Shown piece by piece: positions 34,725-46,118 of a DNA stretch of 59,786 nucleotides (positions are counted from its first letter, which is position 1; each line of letters opens with the position of its first letter). Origin of the DNA: Pseudomonas viridiflava (GTDB taxonomy: Bacteria > Pseudomonadota > Gammaproteobacteria > Pseudomonadales > Pseudomonadaceae); NCBI RefSeq assembly GCF_900602065.1, contig NZ_UWFN01000162.1, positions 1 to 59,786 on the forward strand. Direction: 5' to 3'. The translations under genes and the position numbers were made by a program. Under the pieces are notes generated by a model, which did no database searches, was not told where the DNA came from, and saw nothing but the letters and a program-made list of their open reading frames with translations.

Positions 34725-37415
34725 TCAGGCGGAGGGGCCGCGCGGGTAGCGGCGGAGTTTGGCGATCAGCTCTTCGCCACGGATCGGTTTGTCGAACAGG
34801 TAACCTTGGCCCACGTCGCAGCGATGGCGGCGCAGGAAGGTCAGTTGGGCGGCGGTTTCGATGCCTTCGGCGACCACTTTGAGCTTCAGGTTGTGGGCCA
34901 TGGCGATCACTGCCGAGGTGATTTCCATATCGTCTTCATCATCCGGAATATCGCGGATGAAGCTACGGTCGATCTTGATCACGTCGATCGGGAATTTTTT
35001 CAGGTAGCTGAACGACGAATAGCCGGTGCCGAAGTCATCCATGGCCAGGGACAGGCCCATTTTCTTCAGGGAGTCCAGTTGCTGGCGGGTGTCTTCAGTC
35101 GCTTCCAGCAACAGGCCTTCAGTCAGCTCCAGCTCCAGCAGCGAAGCGTCGAGCTGTTCTTCCTTGAGGATCGCAGCAATCGCACTGACCAGCTCAGGGT
35201 CAGAGAACTGCTTGGGTGACACATTGATCGCCACTTGCAGATTGCCGAAACCGGCGGCAGTCAGTTGCTTGCTCATGCGGCAGGACTGGCGCGCAACCCA
35301 TTTGCCGATCGGGATGATCAAGCCGGTTTCTTCCGCCACGCTGATGAACTGGTCAGGGCGGATCATGCCTTTCTCTGGGTGGTTCCAGCGCAGCAGCGCT
35401 TCCATGCCGATCAGGCGACCGCTAAGCAGGCACAGCTTGGGCTGATAGAACACTTCCAGTTCATTCTGGGTCAGGGCGCGGCGCAGGTTGTTCTCGACGA
35501 ACAACTTGTAGCTGGCCTCGGCGTTCAGGGCTTCGGTGAACACCTGAACCTGATGCTTGCCGTTGGCTTTTGCCTTGTGCAGCGCCAGACCTGCGTTTTT
35601 CATCAAGGTTTGCGGATCACGGCCATGCAGCGGCGCGCAGGCCAGGCCTACAGAGCCGGTGACGCTGATCAACTGGTTGTCGACGAAAATCGGCTTGTCC
35701 AGTGTCGCCAGCACTTGGCTGGCAATGCTTTGCCCCGCATCAGGCCCGGTCTGATCCAGCAATACGGCGAATTCGTTACTGGCGAAGCGTGCCAGCACAT
35801 CGCTGGGGCTCAGCGTGTTGCGCAGGCGTCGTGCCAGACTGATCAGCAGTTTGTCGCCGGTCTGGTGGCCCAGGCTGTCGTTGATGCGCTTGAAGTTGTC
35901 GATGTCCACCAGCAACAGGCTCATGGGCGTGTCGCTGTCCCGGGTAAAACGCTCGTCCAGGGTACGAATGAACGCCGGCCGGTTGCCCAGGTTGGTCAGG
36001 TTGTCGGTGTAGGCCAGGCGCTCGATGCGCTGCTGGGCCAGCTTGCTCTGGGTGATGTCTTCGTAGATGCCGATGTAGTGGGTCAACTCGCGGTTGTCGC
36101 CATACACCTTGGAAATCGACAACTGGCCCCAGTAGGGTTCCAGGTTCTTGCGACGGCTTTTGAATTCACCCTGCCAGCTGTTGCTGTTCGCCAGACTGGA
36201 ATTGGCGTCCTTGAGCAAATCGTTAAGGTTCTCAAGGGCAGGCAGTTCCGAGAGCTTGTACCCGTGCACTTCGTCAGTGGTGTATTGGGTGATCGCGGTA
36301 AAGCTCGGGTTTACGTATTCAACGACACCATCGCAATTGACCAGCAGGAAGGCGTTGGCGCTTTGTTCCACGGCCCGCTGGAACAAATGCAGCGCGCTGG
36401 TAGCTGTACGCCGGGTGTGGTTGTTGATGGCTTGGGCGAACTGGTCAGCAAGCTCACCGGCAAACGCAATTTCATCGGATTGCCAGGCGCGCGGTTCGCC
36501 GGTTTGCTCCAGGCACAGCACGCCCATTACCTGGCCGTCGATACGAATGCTCGCGTCGAGAATGGCGGTGATGTCACGCGGTTTGAGGCTGGAGGCCATT
36601 TCTTTGGTGCGCGGGTCCTGCTGGACGTCGTTGGCATCAATGGCGCGGCTGTTGTGCAGCGCTTCGAGGTAACTCGGATAGCGGCTTGCGTCGACAGGGG
36701 CCGGCAAGCGGTACTCACCTGTGTCGCGGCGATATTCGGAGATGGGTTCCAGCATCTGGCCGTTGAGGTACCACATGCTTGCGCAGGAGATGTTGTAGAT
36801 CTCGCAGGCGCTTTTGGTAATCAGCTCAGCCGCTTCCTGCAGGGCATTGTTGGTGCTGTAGCGCTGACTCGCCAGATGCAGGATCAGGTTCTGTTGCGCG
36901 CGGACACGCTCCAGATGCTCAAGCTGTTCACGCTGGGCTTGTTGGTTGAGCTCCAGGGCGATTTGCAGGCGTAAGTTCTGGGTTTCCAGATCCGGATTGG
37001 CGTGTTGCTCGGCGATTTGCAGGCCGTCGACGACCATCAGGTAGCCGCGTAGCAGGTGCCGGTTGTGCTGTTTGTAGCCTTCGCCTATTTCGACCACGCT
37101 GAGCGCACCGCGAGAGGTGTGCAGGGTGTAGCGCACGGTGTAATGCGCGGCGTCAGCCAGTTGTGACTGGATGGTGTCATGCAAGTGATAACGCGCTTCA
37201 GGTTCCATCAGGCTCGCATAAGGCGAGCCCAACAAGGCGCAGAGTTCCACGGCAGCCAGGCCGAACTGTTTTTCACAGTTTGGATCGAGGTAGAGCAGCG
37301 CCCAATTGGCCTCATTCAGCCGCTCGAAACGCAGCATGCCGAGGCGCGAGGGCACCGGCAATTGCGTCACTACCTCGGCCGCCGTTCTACCGGCAGCATC
37401 GGGTTGGCTCTTCAT
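34725..37415 (-). CDS. dipA: c-di-GMP phosphodiesterase of the DipA type (PAS-GAF-PAS-GGDEF-EAL)
   Basis: 896 residues from the ATG at 37415 (MKSQPDAAGRTAAE); the longer frame to 37616 lacks a ribosome site. Domains in order: PAS-like (~20–140), GAF-like (~190–340), PAS/PAC (~350–470), GGDEF (~475–640), EAL (~650–890). The GGDEF signature is degenerate, ASNEF (545–549), so cyclase activity is not expected. The EAL motif (GMEALLRW, E672–L674) and DDFGTGYSS are intact. P. aeruginosa DipA (PA5017) has, as I recall, the same length, the same ASNEF and the same position between msrA and aceF. It hydrolyses c-di-GMP and promotes biofilm dispersal. Confidence 0.9.
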   Translation of the reverse strand: MKSQPDAAGRTAAEVVTQLPVPSRLGMLRFERLNEANWALLYLDPNCEKQFGLAAVELCALLGSPYASLMEPEARYHLHDTIQSQLADAAHYTVRYTLHTSRGALSVVEIGEGYKQHNRHLLRGYLMVVDGLQIAEQHANPDLETQNLRLQIALELNQQAQREQLEHLERVRAQQNLILHLASQRYSTNNALQEAAELITKSACEIYNISCASMWYLNGQMLEPISEYRRDTGEYRLPAPVDASRYPSYLEALHNSRAIDANDVQQDPRTKEMASSLKPRDITAILDASIRIDGQVMGVLCLEQTGEPRAWQSDEIAFAGELADQFAQAINNHTRRTATSALHLFQRAVEQSANAFLLVNCDGVVEYVNPSFTAITQYTTDEVHGYKLSELPALENLNDLLKDANSSLANSNSWQGEFKSRRKNLEPYWGQLSISKVYGDNRELTHYIGIYEDITQSKLAQQRIERLAYTDNLTNLGNRPAFIRTLDERFTRDSDTPMSLLLVDIDNFKRINDSLGHQTGDKLLISLARRLRNTLSPSDVLARFASNEFAVLLDQTGPDAGQSIASQVLATLDKPIFVDNQLISVTGSVGLACAPLHGRDPQTLMKNAGLALHKAKANGKHQVQVFTEALNAEASYKLFVENNLRRALTQNELEVFYQPKLCLLSGRLIGMEALLRWNHPEKGMIRPDQFISVAEETGLIIPIGKWVARQSCRMSKQLTAAGFGNLQVAINVSPKQFSDPELVSAIAAILKEEQLDASLLELELTEGLLLEATEDTRQQLDSLKKMGLSLAMDDFGTGYSSFSYLKKFPIDVIKIDRSFIRDIPDDEDDMEITSAVIAMAHNLKLKVVAEGIETAAQLTFLRRHRCDVGQGYLFDKPIRGEELIAKLRRYPRGPSA

Positions 37416-37662
37416 GAAGAAACTCGCTTTCGGAATACTGATCGCGTGCGGGCAAGGCCCTTTCTGATTTCGCGTGTGGCAAGGTTGCATCATGCAGCAC
37501 TGGCTGACAAGGGAGCGCGGTGGCTTAGTGCTATAAATGTTTGAGATGAAGACGCCGCTTGTATGCGTTATTCGAATTAAGTGCTCTAGATCAATACTTT
37601 GGCGTGTGTGCGGCAAGAATGTAGATTAGCGGCATTTCGCCGCACTTTGCCAAATCGCACAC

Positions 37663-37690
37663 AAAAAAAGCCCCGCCAGGTGGGCGGGGT
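37663..37690 (-). terminator. Rho-independent terminator of aceEF
   Basis: On the minus strand ACCCCGCC and GGCGGGGC form a GC stem followed by TTTTTTT. It lies ~355 bp downstream of the aceF stop. The REP-containing duplication at 37715–38095 sits between gene and terminator. Confidence 0.88.
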
Positions 37691-37714
37691 TGAGGTCGAG
37701 CGGTTTGGCTCGGT

Positions 37715-38095
37715 GAAACAGATGGCTTTCGCGCTGCCCCTGTGGGAGCGGATTCATCCGCGAAGAGGGCGGCACATCCAGCAAATCATTGCCTGATACA
37801 CCGCCTTCGCGAATGAATTCGCTCCCACAAAGGAGAGCTAGCGCCCAGCCTGGCTTACAACAGGATCGTGCGGATATCAGCCAGCAGATCGCTCAGGCGC
37901 CTGATAAAACAGGTGGCTCTGGCGCTGCCCCTGTGGGAGCGGATTCATCCGCGAAGAGGGCGACATATCCAGCAAATCATTGCCTGATACACCGCCTTCG
38001 CGAATGAATTCGCTCCCACAAAGGAGAGCGAGCGCCTAGCCAGGCTTACAACAGGATCGTGCGGATATCAGCCAGCAAGTCGCTCAGACGCTTGG
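37715..38095. repeat. 191-bp tandem duplication: REP doublet plus aceF 3' end
   Basis: Copies at 37715–37905 and 37906–38095. Each contains a REP doublet (37742–37828 and 37933–38019; GTGGGAGCGGATTCATCCGC … GAATGAATTCGCTCCCAC) and then the aceF end. In the outer copy ~47 bases of the aceF terminus (37855–37901, TTACAACAGGATCGTGCGGA) are left as a non-functional fragment; the inner copy is the real gene end. Confidence 0.92.
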
Positions 38096-39698
38096 TGAAG
38101 CGTGCGGCGGCTGCGCCGTTGATTACGCGGTGATCGTAAGACAGCGACAGTGGCAGCATCAGCTTAGGCTGGAAGGCTTTGCCGTCCCAGACTGGCTGCA
38201 TGGTTGCCTTGGAAACACCCAGGATTGCCACTTCTGGCGCGTTGACGATCGGCGTGAAGCCGGTGCCGCCAATGTGACCGAGGCTGGAGATAGTGAAGCA
38301 GGCACCCTGCATTTCGTTCGCCGAGAGCTTCTTGGTGCGGGCTTTTTCAGCCAGTACCGCGGCTTCGGCAGCGAGTTGCAGCAGGCTCTTCTTGTCGACG
38401 TCCTTGATGACCGGTACCAGCAGGCCTTCAGGGGTATCAACAGCAAAACCAATGTTCACGTATTTCTTGCGGATAACCGCTTTGCCGCTTGGTGCCAGCG
38501 AAGCGTTGAAGTCTGGCAGTTCCTTGAGCAGGAAGGCGCAGGACTTGAGCAGCAGAGGCAGGATGGTCAGCTTGACGCCCGCTTTTTCGGCAACAGCCTT
38601 CTGCGCGACGCGGAAAGCTTCCAGGTCGGTGATGTCGGCCTGGTCGAATTGTGTAACGTGCGGAATGTTCAGCCAGCTGCGGTGCAGACCGGTCGCGCCC
38701 AGTTGCATCAGGCGGGTCATCGGTACTTCTTCGATTTCGCCAAAACGGCTGAAATCGACTTCAGGGATTGGCTGGATGCCCGCGCCGCCGCTTGCGCCGC
38801 CCGCTGGAGCTTCCTTGGCCTTCTGCATCATGGCCTTGACGTAAACCTGCACGTCTTCTTTCAGCACGCGGCCGTGTGGGCCGGTAGCGCTTACTGCGCT
38901 CAGCTCAACGCCGAACTCACGGGCCAACTGGCGAACCGCAGGGCCCGCGTGAACCTTGGCGCCGTCTTTGGCAGGTGCTGCAGCTGTTTGAGCCGGCGCA
39001 GCAACTGGAGCTTCTGCTTTTGGCGCAGGCGCAGCGGCCGGAGCAGCTTCAGCCTTGGCCGGTGCGGCAGGAGCGGCAGCTTGAGCAGGGGCAGCAGCAG
39101 GCGCAGCGCCCGCGACTTTCAACTTCAGGATCAGGTCGCCGGTGCCGACTTCGTCTTCGAGCTTGACGAGGATGGCTTCGACAACGCCTGCGGCTGGAGA
39201 AGGGATCTCCATGCTGGCCTTGTCGGATTCCAGGGTGATCAGCGATTGATCAGCAGTGATGGTGTCGCCGACCTTGACCATCAGTTCGATGATCTTGGCT
39301 TTGCCCGACGAACCGATGTCCGGTACATGGATGTCCTGTACGGTTTCAGCCGCGGCAGCAGCTGGCTCAGCAGCAGGCGCTGGTGCAGCTTCAGCAGGCT
39401 TCTCAGCCGGTGCCGGAGCGGCAGCAGCAGGGGCAGCAGCTTCAGCAGGCGCAGCGGCAGCTTCGCCTTCAACTTCCAGTTCAAACAGCTCGTCGCCTTC
39501 TTTCAGGCGGTCGCCCAGCTTGACCTTCATGGTCTTGATGACGCCAGCCTTGGGAGCAGGGATTTCCATGCTCGCCTTGTCCGACTCCAGCGTCAGGACG
39601 CTTTGGTCGGCTTCGATGCGATCACCGACCTTGACCATCAATTCAATGACTTCACCTTCACCGTTGCCGATGTCGGGTACGCGAATTAGCTCACTCAC
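38046..39698 (-). CDS. aceF: Dihydrolipoamide acetyltransferase, E2 of pyruvate dehydrogenase
   Basis: 550 residues. The E2 core takes the acetyl group from E1 on lipoyl arms and passes it to CoA. Two lipoyl domains have lipoyl lysines K41 and K160 (ESDKASMEIP in both), joined by Ala/Pro/Glu-rich linkers. They are followed by a peripheral subunit-binding domain (AVRQLAREFGVELSAV…GPHGRVLKEDV) and the catalytic domain with DHRVING (H523; many homologues have DHRVIDG). The start is GTG with GGAGAGACATT before it. It lies 171 bp downstream of aceE, the usual operon. The 3' end is tandemly duplicated downstream. Confidence 0.97.
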   Translation of the reverse strand: MSELIRVPDIGNGEGEVIELMVKVGDRIEADQSVLTLESDKASMEIPAPKAGVIKTMKVKLGDRLKEGDELFELEVEGEAAAAPAEAAAPAAAAPAPAEKPAEAAPAPAAEPAAAAAETVQDIHVPDIGSSGKAKIIELMVKVGDTITADQSLITLESDKASMEIPSPAAGVVEAILVKLEDEVGTGDLILKLKVAGAAPAAAPAQAAAPAAPAKAEAAPAAAPAPKAEAPVAAPAQTAAAPAKDGAKVHAGPAVRQLAREFGVELSAVSATGPHGRVLKEDVQVYVKAMMQKAKEAPAGGASGGAGIQPIPEVDFSRFGEIEEVPMTRLMQLGATGLHRSWLNIPHVTQFDQADITDLEAFRVAQKAVAEKAGVKLTILPLLLKSCAFLLKELPDFNASLAPSGKAVIRKKYVNIGFAVDTPEGLLVPVIKDVDKKSLLQLAAEAAVLAEKARTKKLSANEMQGACFTISSLGHIGGTGFTPIVNAPEVAILGVSKATMQPVWDGKAFQPKLMLPLSLSYDHRVINGAAAARFTKRLSDLLADIRTILL

Positions 39699-39869
39699 AA
39701 TGTCTCTCCTTCGGAGAACCTGTTCACTCTCGATTGCGCCGGGTTAGTCAGTTGCGACAAAACAGCCTTCGGATGCTCATTTAACGTTCATCAAAAAACG
39801 GTAAATTCCGCATCTTCAGCTGCTTTGTCGCTCCTCGTTCAGCGCGTTATACGATCTCGAAGCAGACTC

Positions 39870-42515
<2,646 letters not shown>

Positions 42516-42626
42516 GGCTTGCTCCAGGGCGGAAAGGCTTCCAGAATCGGTTGCCTGAGTGTTTGCGACTGGCCTTGTGGGCAGACGACATAAATTCTTG
42601 GATGACCGGCGGTTGGTCCGGCGGCG

Positions 42627-42641
42627 TGTAGTTTTACTACA
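42627..42641. promoter_or_regulatory. HexR-like operator upstream of aceE, site 1
   Basis: TGTAGTTTTACTACA is a perfect 7-bp inverted repeat around one base. It fits the gammaproteobacterial HexR pattern TGTARTWWWAYTACA as I recall it at every position. It lies 112 bp before the aceE ATG, in the 383-bp divergent region with glnE. Confidence 0.6.
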
Positions 42642-42678
42642 AATCGTCGGCTATTTCAGCCTTTCGAACTGTAGGGTC

Positions 42679-42693
42679 AGTAGTAAAGCTACA
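42679..42693. promoter_or_regulatory. HexR-like operator upstream of aceE, site 2
   Basis: AGTAGTAAAGCTACA matches the same pattern at 13 of 15 positions, centre 52 bp from site 1. Paired sites strengthen the case for cooperative binding by a sugar-phosphate-responsive regulator, but this is inferred from sequence only. Confidence 0.5.
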
Positions 42694-42898
42694 GGGAAGC
42701 GTGTAAATCGTTCGTCTTGTGTTGTGGAATAAAACGTTCCTGTTGGTTGAAAACAAACATAAACGGATTAAATCAGATGCTGGCTGCTACAAAACTTAAT
42801 ATCCCAGCAATTTATGACTTTTGTTCGACAGTCCTGTCAGTCGCTCGCAGGTTTTTTGCGCGCTACACAGCTCTTCGCACGCCGATCTAGGATAGACC

Positions 42899-45856
42899 AT
42901 GAGCCTACCTTCGCTGGCCGATATTCCGGCCATCCTGCTGCCTTTAGTCTCTCGTGCGCAACAGACGTTTCGTACATCTCTTGCTGCTGCGTCGGACGGC
43001 GCTTCGGCATCTTTCGACGCCTGGCCTGAATCTCGTCGTACAGCGTTCGACCGGGTTTGCGCTTCCAGCGATTTTGTCTCCGAACAGGTTTGTCGTGACC
43101 CGCAGATTCTGCTGGACCTCGCTGAATCCGGCGAGCTGGAGCGCAGCTTTGCTCCCGGCGAGCTGCGCGGGCAGATCGCTGCGGCGGTGGCTCAAGCCAG
43201 TAGCGAAGATGAGCTGGGGCGTAATCTACGTCGCCAGCGCACGCGTCAGCAAGTACGGATTATCTGGCGGGATCTGACTCGGCAGGCCGACCTTGTGGAA
43301 ACCTGTCGCGATCTGTCCGACATGGCCGACGGCTGTATCGACCTGGCTTATCAATGGTTGTACGAGCGCCATTGCCAGCAGTTCGGCACGCCCACAGGGC
43401 GGCGCAGCGGCGAAGCGCAGCAGATGGTCATTCTGGGCATGGGCAAGCTGGGCGCGGTGGAGCTGAACCTTTCGTCGGACATCGACCTGATCTTCGCTTA
43501 TCCGGAAGGCGGCGAGACGGTGGGGGTCAAGCGCCCACTGGATAATCAGGAGTTCTTCATTCGTCTGGGGCAGCGTTTGATCAAGGCGCTGGACCCAATC
43601 ACAGTGGACGGCTTCGTGTTCCGCGTTGACATGCGCCTGCGGCCTTACGGTTCATCCGGGGCCTTGGTGCTGAGCTTCAATGCGCTGGAGCAGTATTACC
43701 AGGATCAGGGTCGCGACTGGGAACGCTACGCAATGATCAAGGCCCGTGTCGTGGGCGGCGATCAGGCGGCGGGCGAGCAGTTGCTGGACATGCTGCGGCC
43801 GTTCGTCTATCGCCGCTATCTGGATTTTTCGGCCATTGAAGCGCTGCGCACCATGAAGCAGCTGATCCAGCAGGAAGTACGCCGCAAAGGCATGGCGGAA
43901 AATATCAAACTGGGTGCAGGCGGTATTCGCGAAGTCGAGTTTATCGCCCAGGCCTTCCAGCTGATTCATGGCGGCCGTGACTTGAGCCTGCAACAACGCC
44001 CGCTGCTCAAGGTACTACGCACGCTTGAAGGGCAGGGCTATTTGCCAGCGGCGGTCATCGACGAATTGCGCCAGGGCTACGAATTCCTGCGTTATACCGA
44101 GCACGCCATCCAGGCCATTGCCGACCGCCAGACGCAAATGTTGCCTGATGACGCAAAGGATCAGGCCCGCATCGCCTTCATGCTCGGTTTTGCTGACTGG
44201 CAGAGTTTTCATGAACGCTTGATGCATTGGCGCGAGCGCGTGTCGTGGCATTTCCGTCAGGTCATCGCGGACCCGGACTCTGATCCGGACGATGAGCAGC
44301 AGGAAGAAGCCGAGGTTGTCGTCGGCGTGGAATGGTTGCCGTTGTGGGAAGAGTCCCAGGACGAAGACGCCGCCTGCCGTCAACTGCTGTCAGGCGGGTT
44401 CGTCGATGCGGACAAAGCCTTGAAGAACCTCAACGATTTGCGCAACAGCTCGCAGTTGCGTTCCATGCAGCGGTTGGGGCGTGAGCGACTGGATGCGTTT
44501 ATTCCGCGTTTACTGGCGCAGGCGGTCGAGCATGACAATCCCGATCTGGTGCTTGAGCGTGTGCTGCCTTTGGTCGAGGCGGTCGCTCGGCGTTCGGCCT
44601 ATCTGGTGCTGCTCACTGAAAACCCTGATGCGTTGCGTCGTCTGCTCACGCTCTGTGCCGCAAGCCCGTGGATTGCCGAGCAGATCGCCCGTTTCCCGTT
44701 GCTGCTTGATGAGTTGCTCAACGAGGGCCGTTTGTTCAGTCCGCCACAGGCGCTGGAATTGGCTGCGGAGTTGCGCGAGCGTCTGACGCGCATTCCCGAG
44801 GATGACCTTGAGCAACAAATGGAGGCATTGCGGCACTTCAAGCTGGCGCACCGGCTGCGAGTGGCCGCCTCGGAAATCACCGGCAGTCTGCCTTTAATGA
44901 AAGTCAGCGATTACCTGACCTGGCTGGCCGAGGCGATTCTGGAGCAAGTGCTGGCGCTGGCGTGGCGGCATACGGTTGCACGTCACGGCACGCCGTCACG
45001 GCCGGATGGCAGCCTGTGTGATCCGGGCTTTGTCATTGTCGGCTACGGCAAGGTCGGTGGCATCGAGCTGGGCCATGGTTCTGACCTTGATCTGGTGTTC
45101 ATCCATGATGGCGACTTGCAAGCCGAGACCGATGGCGCCAAACCCATCGACAGTGCGCAGTTCTTCACCCGGCTGGGGCAGCGGATCATCCATTTACTGA
45201 CGGCGCAGACTAACTCCGGTCAGCTGTATGAAGTGGACATGCGTCTGCGCCCGTCCGGTGCGTCGGGGCTGTTGGTCAGTTCGCTCGGTGCGTTTTCCCG
45301 CTATCAAGAAAATGAAGCATGGACGTGGGAACATCAGGCTTTGGTCCGCGCTCGGGTGCTGGTGGGCAGCCAGGAAGTCGGCCATGCATTTGAAGGTGTG
45401 CGTGCATCGGTGTTGGGTCGCGAACGGGATTTGTCGAAGCTGCAGCAGGAGGTCAGCGAGATGCGCGCCAAGATGCGTGGCAGCCTCGGCACCAAGGCTA
45501 CAGCGGCCGGTACGGCGGCGAATGCCTTCCTGGCGACGGTGCCCTTCGACCTCAAGCAGGATGCCGGTGGTATCGTCGATATCGAATTTATGGTGCAATA
45601 CGCGGCCTTGGCGTGGTCCCGGGAACATCCGGCACTGCTGCGTTACACCGATAACATTCGTATTCTTGAAGGGCTGGAAGAGGCCGGGTTGATACCCGCC
45701 AGCGATGCCAGCCTGTTGCGTGAGGTCTACAAGATCTACCGTTCGGCCGCTCACCGTCAGGCCTTACAGAACCAGGCCGGTGTCGTGCCGGGGGATCAGT
45801 TCGAAGCCCAGCGGCGTGAAGTGATGCGGGTTTGGGGGGAGATGGGGTTGAGTTGA
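42899..45856 (+). CDS. glnE: Bifunctional glutamine synthetase adenylyltransferase/deadenylyltransferase
   Basis: 985 residues, normal for GlnE. It adenylylates and deadenylylates glutamine synthetase in response to PII and glutamine. Two nucleotidyltransferase domains are visible, each with the G-x-GK-x-G-x-x-EL…SD-x-D signature: GMGKLGAVELNLSSDIDL (G180; D194 and D196) and GYGKVGGIELGHGSDLDL (G715; D729 and D731). The start has AGGATAGACC before the ATG. It is divergent from aceE. In P. aeruginosa ilvE follows glnE; here a REP and then waaF follow directly. Confidence 0.97.
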   Translation: MSLPSLADIPAILLPLVSRAQQTFRTSLAAASDGASASFDAWPESRRTAFDRVCASSDFVSEQVCRDPQILLDLAESGELERSFAPGELRGQIAAAVAQASSEDELGRNLRRQRTRQQVRIIWRDLTRQADLVETCRDLSDMADGCIDLAYQWLYERHCQQFGTPTGRRSGEAQQMVILGMGKLGAVELNLSSDIDLIFAYPEGGETVGVKRPLDNQEFFIRLGQRLIKALDPITVDGFVFRVDMRLRPYGSSGALVLSFNALEQYYQDQGRDWERYAMIKARVVGGDQAAGEQLLDMLRPFVYRRYLDFSAIEALRTMKQLIQQEVRRKGMAENIKLGAGGIREVEFIAQAFQLIHGGRDLSLQQRPLLKVLRTLEGQGYLPAAVIDELRQGYEFLRYTEHAIQAIADRQTQMLPDDAKDQARIAFMLGFADWQSFHERLMHWRERVSWHFRQVIADPDSDPDDEQQEEAEVVVGVEWLPLWEESQDEDAACRQLLSGGFVDADKALKNLNDLRNSSQLRSMQRLGRERLDAFIPRLLAQAVEHDNPDLVLERVLPLVEAVARRSAYLVLLTENPDALRRLLTLCAASPWIAEQIARFPLLLDELLNEGRLFSPPQALELAAELRERLTRIPEDDLEQQMEALRHFKLAHRLRVAASEITGSLPLMKVSDYLTWLAEAILEQVLALAWRHTVARHGTPSRPDGSLCDPGFVIVGYGKVGGIELGHGSDLDLVFIHDGDLQAETDGAKPIDSAQFFTRLGQRIIHLLTAQTNSGQLYEVDMRLRPSGASGLLVSSLGAFSRYQENEAWTWEHQALVRARVLVGSQEVGHAFEGVRASVLGRERDLSKLQQEVSEMRAKMRGSLGTKATAAGTAANAFLATVPFDLKQDAGGIVDIEFMVQYAALAWSREHPALLRYTDNIRILEGLEEAGLIPASDASLLREVYKIYRSAAHRQALQNQAGVVPGDQFEAQRREVMRVWGEMGLS

Positions 45857-45903
45857 CCTGAGGTCCCACGGGTTAGCGTTCGTCTTGAGTTGGCGGTGAT
45901 CCT

Positions 45904-45993
45904 GTGGGAGCGAATTCATTCGCGAAGAGGGCGGTACATCCGATAGAGATTTGGCGTTCGATGCGCCGCTTTCGCGAATGAATTCGCTCCCAC
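45904..45993. repeat. REP doublet between glnE and waaF
   Basis: GTGGGAGCGAATTCATTCGC pairs with GCGAATGAATTCGCTCCCAC: both arms are intact and belong to the 1–513 family. It fills most of the 262-bp gap. Confidence 0.9.
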
Positions 45994-46118
45994 AGTGCCT
46001 CAACCGCTCTTGCGGTAAAGGCACTATATAAAGCTATGACAGGGAGGCGTCGGGTTGTGTGGGAACGTCACGCAAGCCGATCGGCCTCCCTGATCGTTTC
46101 TGTCGTTTTGGATGAAAC

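Noticed and set aside
35235..36974. Long plus-strand open frame of 579 codons opposite dipA
   Set aside because: It is a shadow of the GGDEF/EAL gene on the other strand, with no ribosome site and no recognisable domain. The same applies to the 922-codon frame opposite aceE and the 519-codon frame opposite aceF.
38046..39698. DHRVING instead of DHRVIDG in AceF as a defect
   Set aside because: The catalytic histidine is kept and I believe the substitution occurs in other pseudomonad E2 proteins, so it is probably normal.
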